Assembly: GCA_905221605.1 (NCBI GenBank)
Contig: CAJNDS010002537.1
Coordinates: forward strand, 250,001-314,000
Direction of reading: 5' to 3'
DNA from: Symbiodinium natans
Lineage: Eukaryota > Sar > Dinophyceae > Suessiales > Symbiodiniaceae
DNA: 64,000 nt
Below are positions 52,201 through 58,940 of this stretch, piece by piece (within the stretch, counting starts at the first letter, position 1; each line of letters begins with the position of its first letter). Made by a program: the position numbers and the translations under genes. The notes beneath the pieces were generated by a model. That model saw only the letters and a list, made by a program, of their open reading frames with translations, was not told the DNA's origin and ran no database searches.

Positions 52201-52301
52201 ATATACTAGAGGTCGAGAGGCAAAGAGACGATAAAAGGAGACGCGTTGATGTTACAGCTGTTCCGCGTAGGGGATTGTGGGTAACACCCCCCTCGTTGTG
52301 A
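49239..52301 (+). CDS. ORF2 C-terminal part: Cys/His clusters, RNase H, polymerase-like domain
   Basis: The frame is open from 49239 (CTT after TAG) as the continuation of ORF2. Cys/His clusters (CRVCLRKQ, CKLCHLNQ..., CLLCGLG; residues counted from 49320 are ~138-225) probably bind nucleic acid. The RNase H domain has AQFDGSCH (first Asp codon ~50691), MFAEICAAD, LQGDCINIV and KVADHLAGIAA, giving the expected D-E-D-D set to remove RNA from hybrids. After it come ~330 residues not usual for LINEs: IDMKGAHYTLL (~716), NWATFALEAAESFVMRKG (~835) and LWVHDGVYVKI (~863). Their order and spacing resemble motifs A, B and C of family-A DNA polymerases. A basic tail precedes the TGA. The polymerase reading is an inference. 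Confidence 0.82.
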   Translation, partial: LIRKWALNVILHDLENAHAANLPFYHSLLVQARQAIQKSVSLGDSPIIEQFKSKCHDALSAALPRVSPHSGGRKLKQAQIALRAVLRNAACVQAQGYLRQKVANHAHERQLCAILLALNLPPKNVASDVTRCYALRWAIVEEADAYFVYRQYASRDEQCRVCLRKQTGKELWYDNGFGSMPVCKLCHLNQSCPDDLAHAISCMLPCCDVNQAPLLQCAAMPGAPARTITYRAAIPNEHQCTFIQSHCLLCGLGANTTEHWLTACVVTKASLFIVLVTLGYAGTASFDSLCHTALPKINVEGGIDKKFCAVLLAWIATIRRYTMEQQCTWHPGWCETPQRAKHISNIPKLASRLWNTIPRMLLPKALPAWWVDTERCKPCCNDGGLHIEVKHPLSALIKASAQGVTVSPRNANIGDVLATLDAQHYLLAPMYQQTLGVPNVALWPKMCHCGNLHLKVTALRPIPAGTPLIVELKPVKDTHLVAQFDGSCHVQEGIGGAGGIVWSPGPVPVILETIAIPLQPCPDSMFAEICAADATLDKALSLAASNQIREVILQGDCINIVKHFAGALRLHREDLVRKLDNMWQKLTHTPITVHWSYVPRVGNKVADHLAGIAANSLRYEAPLHEDVFFDSGEGQPHMQINTECFPPILLPSKQWHLQAIQDLHSGAETISLEAPPLWNPELLLRFCLYNRIKPPPELDTTWPGLVQYRRPSLHPQGRYYAIRHWQTSKRLTRFLAIGPNAIEIDMKGAHYTLLRLLTCHSPTHPPLPTLLEARELFSSHLARAPKAQTVQTKHLLQRAVGMDSNAFLRHVYEGSIAAYAIPPALASFLAHLVQAKATLQVMIQQGIPFYQPDARVNNRNWATFALEAAESFVMRKGLAAMLPYCAGTVLWVHDGVYVKIETQFHPSSKGLLVQLIQVGQHCHPQVTPNQEFANLQDVFAITTTKSEFNAAVDALNAAGIACHSPALPKHPKATTNRVSKRLILEVQDILEVERQRDDKRRRVDVTAVPRRGLWVTPPSL

Positions 52302-52366
52302 TGCGTGTAGTCCCCATTTCAACCACCCTCCCTCTTTCGTGATGGCGGCACCTTTGGCTCAGACCA

Positions 52367-52388
52367 GTTGTGAACGCCCGGGCACAAC
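52367..52388 (+). promoter_or_regulatory. CGCCCG-core hairpin (imperfect)
   Basis: A 6 bp outer stem (GTTGTG/CACAAC), two mismatched positions, then CG-CC-CG. It lies just before the ATG at 52393 of the next ORF and has the same orientation as the leader hairpins. Confidence 0.6.
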
Positions 52389-52392
52389 CAAA

Positions 52393-52975
52393 CATGCTGG
52401 CCGCCACACGCTGCCTCCTGGCTTGGCGTTACCATGAAGCCATTGGTAGTCATTCCAGCGCAGCTGACTTCGAACTCACAGTCCTCCCTGCTGCAGCGGG
52501 AGCGATCCTCGTGGCTCTCTTAGAGGAAAGCAAGTCGAACGAAGCCCTTTCCCCGTACCATAAGGATCGTTTATATCGAGGCGTCTCCTTTGGTAATCCA
52601 CTGATCATTCACGAGATTGTCGAAGATCTGGATGAGGAAAAACTCCTACTTGCATGGACTCTCATTGAAGTCATTGCAAGGCTGGACGCTGCCACTCAAC
52701 CTCGCGCTAACGTGTCAATGCTATGGAAAATAAGTGCACCAAATCTCCGTGCCATCTCGTGCGTTGGAGAACGTGCGCTTGCCCAATCACTTTCGGAGCA
52801 CTTTTCTTTGACCCCCAAGTGGTCTTCACGAGTTGTCGGGGCTTTAATCGGGCACAAAACTGGATGGGGTAGGGTAGAGGCATTGCTCCAGGTCTTAACG
52901 CCAAGAGCAACAGTCATTGCCCGTGAACTGTGTGAGTGTGAACAATTCCCCTATCACTTCTTTTGGCCGTGGTAG
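52393..52975 (+). CDS. Unrecognised protein, ~194 aa
   Basis: ATG at 52393; TAG at 52973-52975. Composition is globular and helix-rich (LLAWRYHEAIGSHS, DLDEEKLLLAWTLIEVIARL, SRVVGALIGHKTGWGRVEALLQVL). I do not recognise a family. It starts about 90 bp after ORF2 of the DNMT element and only a few bases after a CGCCCG hairpin, so it may be a further ORF of the same element or of a neighbouring relative. Confidence 0.5.
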
Positions 52976-53395
52976 TCATACCTTGTTTCTTCTCACACAA
53001 TAGACCCAGAGCCACGTTATTGGCTTTAATGCCCCTGGCTGGACCCACCTCACTTTGGCCATCTGTTCGCAGAGAGTGGAGCTATGTGCCAATGTGTCCA
53101 CTGAGTGAGGGTGTGGTTGCCCCTTGTACTTTGTGCTCGGTGGGCTTTATTGCCGCTTATGGTACTCGTACCTTTACGTGCTCCTCTGTTATTTGCTTCG
53201 TTGTTTGATCACTGCTAACATTGTGATCACCTACCCCTCCCCATCCGAATATAGTTGGCACATGCGTGACAGTTATTTTGCTCAAGCGCTCGTTATGGTT
53301 GGAAGATTCTTGGCTCTTCCATCCATACTTCGCCCTGCCTCTTCTCGTATGACAACAAATTCTGCACCGTGGAGTCCAGTATCGCCTTTTGCATT
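52976..53395 (+). other. Interval between ORFs
   Basis: Mostly open in one plus frame (53124-53447) with hydrophobic residues, but no convincing protein. It may hold the frameshifted N-terminus of the following ORF. No repeat or RNA gene was seen. Confidence 0.3.
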
Positions 53396-54616
53396 ATGCA
53401 GCTGGCTGGCACGGTCTCCATTCGTGCACACTTGGATGCCGATGTAAAGTCCTCCGAATTGGTTGGGGCTGCTCTCCAGCTTATCCACCGCTGTTGGTCC
53501 AAGGGACTTGCCCTCCAGTTAAGGGAGATAGATGGATGCGGATGCCTTGAGTGGCAGCAATGGGGGTTGCAAACTCTGCGCGCTATGGGTTCGGTGAGTG
53601 TGGCGTGGCATAATGTACTTGCTGGCCACATCGGGCAGGCGTATATAATTGCGCTCCCGGTAACATTGCATGCATCTTGCAGAATTGCCACTACCACCCT
53701 GGGCAGCTACGAGGTGTTCTTTCTTCGGTTGAGCTCGCTGTCCTGTCTGTCTGTTTTCCGTCTTCATGCACCTCTTCTCGCATACCAAAGGTCACCTCCC
53801 ACCCTGCTTGCTCGTGCCACCCACCATGGTTTCTGGCCTGGCGTTCTTAAGCGCCCCTCTGGGCCCCTCCCAGCCGAGAATGGCACCGGTGCGCCACGAG
53901 TGCAAGAGTACCAGTTCACCACCCAAACGGCCTGCGCCTTTCACGAACAGGGTCTTGGTGCGACCTGTGCTTTCGTTGGCCAAATCGCCACCTTCGTCCT
54001 CGTTGAAGTTGGACTCGAGTTTGGATGTATGCTCAAGTACACCATGTGTTGCTCACCCTACACGCACGGAGAGTGGTACCTCCTCGACTCTACCCAACTA
54101 GGCGCTGAACTTCTTCCGCTCCTCCTGGAAAACATGGCCTTCCGACTTGATCTCAATCTGGTGCAAATCCAAGTAGTTGTCCAGGGACTGACTTTTGCTG
54201 TCCCTCTAGTCAGCTTTCTTGTTGATTGGCCTGTTGGCACGGTCTTTATTGCTGTTGCCTTCCCCTCCTTTGAGCACATGGTAGAGGCACATCCGGTCCT
54301 GGTAGGGTCTTACTTTAGTAGGCGCCTCTGTATTGTCAATCCGCCTGATGGGATGCTCCCTCTCAATCTCACAATCGATCCAATGCTGCCGGTCCTGATG
54401 CTGCAAATACTAATTGTGCAACACATGCGGCAACGGAGTGGTTACCTTGAAAGTCGGGCTTTCGTACTTTGCGATGAACAGGGCTTTGTTGCGGACACGT
54501 GCACCAAAATCCAAACAGCGTTCCATGAGGATGCGAGGGTGCTTCTTAAGTACAAGTGCCTCACCTTCGAAGGTCACCTGTTTAGATTGGTCTCCGCCTC
54601 CCACAGCCTACCTTGA
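53396..54616 (+). CDS. Unrecognised protein, paralogue A
   Basis: First ATG at 53396; stop TGA at 54614-54616; ~406 codons. No known domain was recognised. Its C-terminal ~120 residues match those of the next ORF in the same order: LVDWPVGT, then a hydrophobic block, then MR-RSG-LE-R-FVL-D-QG, and an AF...A.-LLK ending. That shows common descent. The N-terminal halves are much less alike. An internal stretch with low complexity and Pro/Arg-rich residues (nt ~53760-53900) may mark a frame change. It lies in line with, and in the same direction as, the DNMT element ORFs. Confidence 0.5.
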   Translation: MQLAGTVSIRAHLDADVKSSELVGAALQLIHRCWSKGLALQLREIDGCGCLEWQQWGLQTLRAMGSVSVAWHNVLAGHIGQAYIIALPVTLHASCRIATTTLGSYEVFFLRLSSLSCLSVFRLHAPLLAYQRSPPTLLARATHHGFWPGVLKRPSGPLPAENGTGAPRVQEYQFTTQTACAFHEQGLGATCAFVGQIATFVLVEVGLEFGCMLKYTMCCSPYTHGEWYLLDSTQLGAELLPLLLENMAFRLDLNLVQIQVVVQGLTFAVPLVSFLVDWPVGTVFIAVAFPSFEHMVEAHPVLVGSYFSRRLCIVNPPDGMLPLNLTIDPMLPVLMLQILIVQHMRQRSGYLESRAFVLCDEQGFVADTCTKIQTAFHEDARVLLKYKCLTFEGHLFRLVSASHSLP

Positions 54617-54779
54617 TGCTAGGACGGCTGGCTTTGCTGCATTGGTAACGCCTTCTTGCCGCCTTTTGGCTCACACTAGCGTAGTAGTGCTTTGGCTCAT
54701 GGGAGTCTGAGGCTGCCCCGCGACGTCACTTTCCTGCCGCCACACTATACGACTCGTTGCCTTGCGGCCCAACTTGAGC

Positions 54780-56180
54780 ATGTCAACAGAGGAAGACTGC
54801 CTTGACAGCGACCCAAGGCAGCTTGAGTACGCCCGTACTCTTGCTCTGCCGCAAGCTCTGTCCTTGGATTTGTCCCCCGTGGCCTTGACGCTGGTCCTTG
54901 GCAATGATCCTCTAATTCCTCTTTGCGGAGGTGGAGAGGACCCTGTGCAAAGACTGACATCGTCAGTCGCGCAACGCCTTCTTGTGGATCTCTGCAACAT
55001 CAAGGTTGTTCTTGCCCTGCCATTGCAGAGTGTTCATGGCACTGAAAATGCCGCTGATGCCTTCCAGGCTTGGCTTAGTTGGAGCATAAGACAAGAAATA
55101 AAGATCGGCCAGGTCTCGGGTGGCTTAGACTTTCATTGGCACATGCTTCATTGGTGCCAATTGGCTATCCAGTCTGTGGCCTGTCTTGCATCAGTTAATT
55201 CGCACTGGTTCCCACTTCTCTTGGAAGGTCTGAGGGGAATGCCCTTCTTTGCGATTCCCACGGGGGAACACGCCGGAGCGTTCTTTGGAGTCACGCCTCT
55301 TGACGAATGCACTTACGACGTCCATGCAGTTGGAGACTTCCCACTCGCGAGCCTCCGCTTCCTCCGACTGCGTTCACCGTTTACAGCTGACTTTGCCAAT
55401 CAAACTCCTGCAAGGCAGCTCCTGGGCGGGCGACTTGCTCATGAGCATCATTGGCCTGCCCAAATGGATTCTCCTCACCCGCAGGCAGAGGGCCACTGTG
55501 GCAGTCTATGGCCTCGCACACAGTCCACCTTGCAGCGTCACGTGCCTGCCCCTTGGTCAGTCCGTGAAGCAGCTTCTCGTTGTAGGGTAAGGTATGCTGG
55601 CCTTGTCGCCAATCTCACCCTTGTGCGCGTTACTCAACATCAAGGTTGTATGATTCAAATCGTTTGGTGCGTTGCCCCCTTTCGACAAGAAGCTCTTGAA
55701 GGGGATACTCTCCAACTTACCACTCAACTTTTCCCTGCCTTATGTGCTTTGTGCCCGAACCGCCTGCAGCCAGATCTCCTTGGGGTCTTCGCTGTTTCGC
55801 AACTTAGCCACCTACCTGTCCCTCCGTGCTGTGCCCTGGTAGATTGGCCGGTGGGCACACCGTTCACTGTATATGCCTACAATGATCTCCTGGCTGTAAG
55901 GGCTGCGCATCCACCCGTCACTGTTGGCTGGCCGTCCTGGCACCTGCAGCTCCTCAACCCAAGCGATTGGAATGACCTACCTTGCCCTGTTTTGGCTTCT
56001 TGTAGCTGGCCTGTGTCCCTGTTGATGGTCAAATGCGTGCAAGCGATGAGAGAACGCAGTGGGCACCTCGAGTGTCGATCTTTTGTCCTGGCCGACTCAC
56101 AAGGGGCAGTTACGAGTCCTGCGTCGGCAGTACTCCAAGCTTTTGCTCCGAATGCAAACATACTTCTGAAAATGCAGTAG
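54780..56180 (+). CDS. Unrecognised protein, paralogue B
   Basis: ATG at 54780; TAG at 56178-56180; 466 codons. It shares the C-terminal module of paralogue A (LVDWPVGTPF..., MRERSGHLECRSFVLADSQG, AFAPNANILLK). Upstream it contains SHWFPLLLEGLRG and GGLDFHWHMLHW, Trp/His-rich blocks in a folded-looking region. A short region around nt 55380-55600 reads less like protein in this frame and more in the neighbouring frame, suggesting two compensating frameshifts or degeneration. A perfect CGCCCG hairpin (54825-54840) lies inside the first 20 codons. Function unknown. Confidence 0.5.
   Translation: MSTEEDCLDSDPRQLEYARTLALPQALSLDLSPVALTLVLGNDPLIPLCGGGEDPVQRLTSSVAQRLLVDLCNIKVVLALPLQSVHGTENAADAFQAWLSWSIRQEIKIGQVSGGLDFHWHMLHWCQLAIQSVACLASVNSHWFPLLLEGLRGMPFFAIPTGEHAGAFFGVTPLDECTYDVHAVGDFPLASLRFLRLRSPFTADFANQTPARQLLGGRLAHEHHWPAQMDSPHPQAEGHCGSLWPRTQSTLQRHVPAPWSVREAASRCRVRYAGLVANLTLVRVTQHQGCMIQIVWCVAPFRQEALEGDTLQLTTQLFPALCALCPNRLQPDLLGVFAVSQLSHLPVPPCCALVDWPVGTPFTVYAYNDLLAVRAAHPPVTVGWPSWHLQLLNPSDWNDLPCPVLASCSWPVSLLMVKCVQAMRERSGHLECRSFVLADSQGAVTSPASAVLQAFAPNANILLKMQ
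54825..54840 (+). promoter_or_regulatory. CGCCCG-core hairpin inside the start of paralogue B
   Basis: GAGTACGCCCGTACTC: a perfect 7 bp stem with a CC turn. The stem sequence differs from the leader hairpins (GAGTAC instead of GAGAAC) but both arms change together. Confidence 0.8.
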
Positions 56181-56377
56181 GGACCCCGCCCCTTCACTAA
56201 TGCTTGGCCTTGGAAGCATGAGGGTCTCGTTCTCCAGTTTCACACTGCTTTCGCGGTTTTGCATTCTAGGGAATGTGTTGGCGGGACTTTTTCATGGGTG
56301 CTGTGCAGTGCTGGCTCAGGTCAACTCTGTAGATCCGAGGTAGTCCACCGCCTTCCCCTCAGGAAGGCATCACTGAC

Positions 56378-56986
56378 ATGGTTGAGGCATCCAGCCCTCA
56401 AAGCCATATTCCGCTGCTTGTGATTGTCTCGCAGTTGAGCCCTACGTCGGCCTATTGTAGGCCCGCCTCCAGGCACAGCGATAGACACCTTCACGACTGC
56501 CCATTGGATGCATTGCGTTGTATCCTCTTTGATGCGTGCACTGTGTGCTTGAGCCTGTGGTTAATTATAGAGCCGCGCGAAGGCCTCTCCGAGCCTCCAC
56601 AGGTGTACCTCTGGCGGCAACAACAGTCGAATTGGGGTTGTTGTTATACTCGCCTCCCTCACGTCGCTCCTGGAGTCGAGAATTATAGGGTTGCCTTCCC
56701 ATCCCTGAGGGAAACCGCGAGAGTGGCTGCTGTTTGTCGGCGCTGGGGAGGTATCATCGGGGCTTGGGCATCGCGCAGGCGTTTTGTGACATCGACGTCA
56801 ACCTTCGCCAGTACACAGCGTGTTGTGCCCGTCGTGCGTGTGAACTGCACCCATTTCAAATTGCAGCTTCATGTTACGGAATTGATGGACTTGGGTGTCG
56901 TGCGAATGCGAAACAATGCTATACTCTTCCCCTCCTCTAGCCAGGCTAGGACCCCAGTCACTGGGCAAGTGGAGGAGGACGGCTGA
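56378..56986 (+). CDS. Doubtful ORF, ~202 aa
   Basis: ATG at 56378; TGA at 56984. Composition is mixed: the second half (RVAAVCRRWGGIIGAWASRRR and following) looks somewhat protein-like, while the first half does not. It could be a decayed relative of its neighbours. No domain recognised. Confidence 0.28.
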   Translation: MVEASSPQSHIPLLVIVSQLSPTSAYCRPASRHSDRHLHDCPLDALRCILFDACTVCLSLWLIIEPREGLSEPPQVYLWRQQQSNWGCCYTRLPHVAPGVENYRVAFPSLRETARVAAVCRRWGGIIGAWASRRRFVTSTSTFASTQRVVPVVRVNCTHFKLQLHVTELMDLGVVRMRNNAILFPSSSQARTPVTGQVEEDG

Positions 56987-57000
56987 GTTGCTCATGCCAC

Positions 57001-57020
57001 GTGAGTGCGCCCGCACTCAC
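57001..57020 (+). promoter_or_regulatory. CGCCCG-core hairpin with 9 bp stem
   Basis: GTGAGTGCG-CC-CGCACTCAC: a perfect 9 bp stem around CC. An identical hairpin lies at 57232-57251. It sits between ORFs, upstream of the ORF at 57422. Confidence 0.88.
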
Positions 57021-57231
57021 ACGGCGGTGTAGGAACCTGCATCTCTTCTCAAGGCAGTAGATCCATTTACGTTCTCTGTACAAGTTTGACGAGCAGTGAC
57101 CCCTCACCGCAATTTCCGAGCAGGGGCTCGGTGAAGCGGCTCAGGAGCTCCCGTTCGGGCTGCTCCCTTGCTCCCGAGTATTACCTGCGGAGAATCTTGT
57201 GAGGGTGCGGGAGTGATTTGATGTTGGGTAC

Positions 57232-57251
57232 GTGAGTGCGCCCGCACTCAC
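57232..57251 (+). promoter_or_regulatory. CGCCCG-core hairpin with 9 bp stem, second copy
   Basis: The same 20 nt as at 57001-57020, 231 bp downstream, in the same orientation. The flanking sequence differs between the two copies beyond the shared ACGTGAG/CTCACAC edges. Confidence 0.88.
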
Positions 57252-57382
57252 ACGCCCTAGTCCCCCGCATGGATTGACAGTTTGTTCCTGTGGCTCATAG
57301 CCCTCTCAGCCGCGAACATAAAGGAGTGATGGTATTACCCGCTAACTTGCCCCCTTGTTCTGTGCCGCCAGGGCTCACAGGA

Positions 57383-57398
57383 GCAGGCGCCCGCTTGC
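57383..57398 (+). promoter_or_regulatory. CGCCCG-core hairpin before the ORF at 57422
   Basis: GCAGGCGCCCGCTTGC: a 7 bp stem with one G-T pair around CC, 24 bp before the ATG. Confidence 0.7.
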
Positions 57399-57421
57399 CC
57401 TCCCCGAACTAACTGCCCGGC

Positions 57422-58114
57422 ATGGCTGCTTCGTTGGTCATTGGTGGCAGCCTTTACACTGCTGTCAATGGAGATGGCGACAGTGACTGGGAAAGATGTT
57501 ACCCTTACGAGCACCCGGAGATCTTTTCCAGCGAGCCCATCCTCGAAGGCCACGGCCACGCTTGTAGTGCTGGCTGGATATCGCTCACCAAGCTCCTCGT
57601 GCTGCAAGGAATCCGCGATGCCTCGGCAGCCCAAGGACGTCCTAATCAACGGACCCTCGCCATGGTTGCTGCGGCCGAACTCGCGCACTCTGTTGGAGGT
57701 CATCGTGCCTGGCTTGCACACCACCTTCGAGATCTTTCGCAGGATTTGAGGAACGAGCTTGCCCAGGAGTACGGGGCGTTACTGGCTATGTTCAGACGTC
57801 CGCCTGGACCACAGCAGAATGCCCTTTTAGCCTGGGCCAGGCCAATCATTGTGCATCGCCAGGAAGATTTTCCAATTTACCTCATAAAAGCGCATTTGGA
57901 GCAGCATCTTTTGCTTGCGTGGCGTTTCACTGCCGATAAAGTCAATTTGCTTTTGCAAGCGATGTCCGATGCTGTCCCCAATGATAATGCCGTCATTCTG
58001 GAGTGGGTAGCGTGCTTCCTCGATGAACGTATTGCTACCGACATTCTCGAGCATTTAGATGACGAGACCATGCATCTGCTTGAGGACAATCGGCGTTCGG
58101 ATAGTGACATCTAA
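57422..58114 (+). CDS. Unrecognised protein, 230 aa
   Basis: ATG at 57422; TAA at 58112-58114. Protein-like, helix-rich and acidic at the C-terminus (LKAHLEQHLLLAWRFTADKV, CFLDERIATDILEHLDDETM). Three CGCCCG hairpins precede it (57001, 57232, 57383), much like ORF1 of the DNMT element and the ORF at 52393. Family unknown. Confidence 0.5.
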   Translation: MAASLVIGGSLYTAVNGDGDSDWERCYPYEHPEIFSSEPILEGHGHACSAGWISLTKLLVLQGIRDASAAQGRPNQRTLAMVAAAELAHSVGGHRAWLAHHLRDLSQDLRNELAQEYGALLAMFRRPPGPQQNALLAWARPIIVHRQEDFPIYLIKAHLEQHLLLAWRFTADKVNLLLQAMSDAVPNDNAVILEWVACFLDERIATDILEHLDDETMHLLEDNRRSDSDI

Positions 58115-58940
58115 CGCTGACCTTGTGCGAATACGGAACAAACGGCGGCCTAGTACATCGGTCGTTATCCATGGTCATGCTATACTTCATGCTTGCATGA
58201 CGTTGCCTTATAGTTGCACCAAAACCAAAATTGTTTGTCGGAGAGCATCTTTAAGCAATTTTGGGCCAGAACAAAAGTTTGGAATTTTAATATTCACCAG
58301 CATTTTGCTTATGTATGCATGACACATTCTTGGGACATGTGTTGTTCAGGATTGTTTAAATTTGTGATTGAAATTTCGCTTGCATTCCAAAGCTTGGCTC
58401 AGCAGTCAGCAAAGCAAGGAAATTTCTTTGGGCCCAGTTCTTGAGTAACTCTGCGGGTCCTCAACAGGTTCTTCTTTTCCAAACGGGCCCCCCTTTCAAC
58501 CAGTGCCGTTAGGGCCCGTGCAAGCCACCCCGCGGGGGTGGCGGATGCTTTCTTCCCCCAGTGGGAGCAGCGAGTCCGAGGCTTCCGAGCCTCTTCAGCA
58601 TCCTGAGCCTGCACCTTTCCTTGCACTTCGTTTGCGCCCGCGTTCGTTCTACTTTGAACGCCTCCTTGAGTACTCCCAGGAAAGCCCCAGTTTGTATACA
58701 TACATCTTTGAGGGTAACCTTCGCGGCGTTTTACTCAGCCGCTCCGACGGAGCTCGCTTGCTCCTCTTTCTCCCTCAAGGCTCTTGGGCTTCCCTCGTGG
58801 CTGTTGCGCGCTGGCCGCATACTTGTTTGAGCCTTCTTTTGCCACTGGCTTCTTGAGCCCTGCTCGGCCCTCAGTGCGTTGCCTCTTTCCTGCCCAAATT
58901 CCGTGAGTGAAAGGGGGGTGTGTCCCGGTTTTGGGCATTC
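58115..58940. other. Interval before the tyrosine-recombinase element
   Basis: An AT-rich stretch (58200-58420), then GC-rich sequence with a 19 nt inverted repeat at 58524-58542 (8 bp stem GCCACCCC/GGGGTGGC around GCG). A plus-strand frame from ATG 58545 to 58856 (~103 codons, Ser/Leu-rich) is open but I cannot support it as a gene. This interval probably includes the 5' end of the recombinase element. Confidence 0.4.

Larger units (their letters stand above)
37948..52301 (+). mobile_element. Large DNMT-bearing non-LTR (LINE-like) retroelement, defective copy
   Basis: The order is leader with hairpins (37948-38286), ORF1 ending with a DNA cytosine methyltransferase (38287-44593), and ORF2 with EEP endonuclease, RT, Cys/His clusters, RNase H and a C-terminal polymerase-like domain (44590-52301). 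There are no LTRs. The EEP plus YMDD-type RT plus RNase H set is that of APE-class LINEs. This copy is broken by frameshifts near 38597, 42440 and 46517 and by an insertion at about 48048-49238. Its true ends are uncertain: related hairpins continue to 57.4 kb, so the element could extend through the ORFs at 52.4-58.1 kb. No poly-A tail or target duplication was found. DNMT-carrying retrotransposons have been reported from Symbiodinium. Confidence 0.82.
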
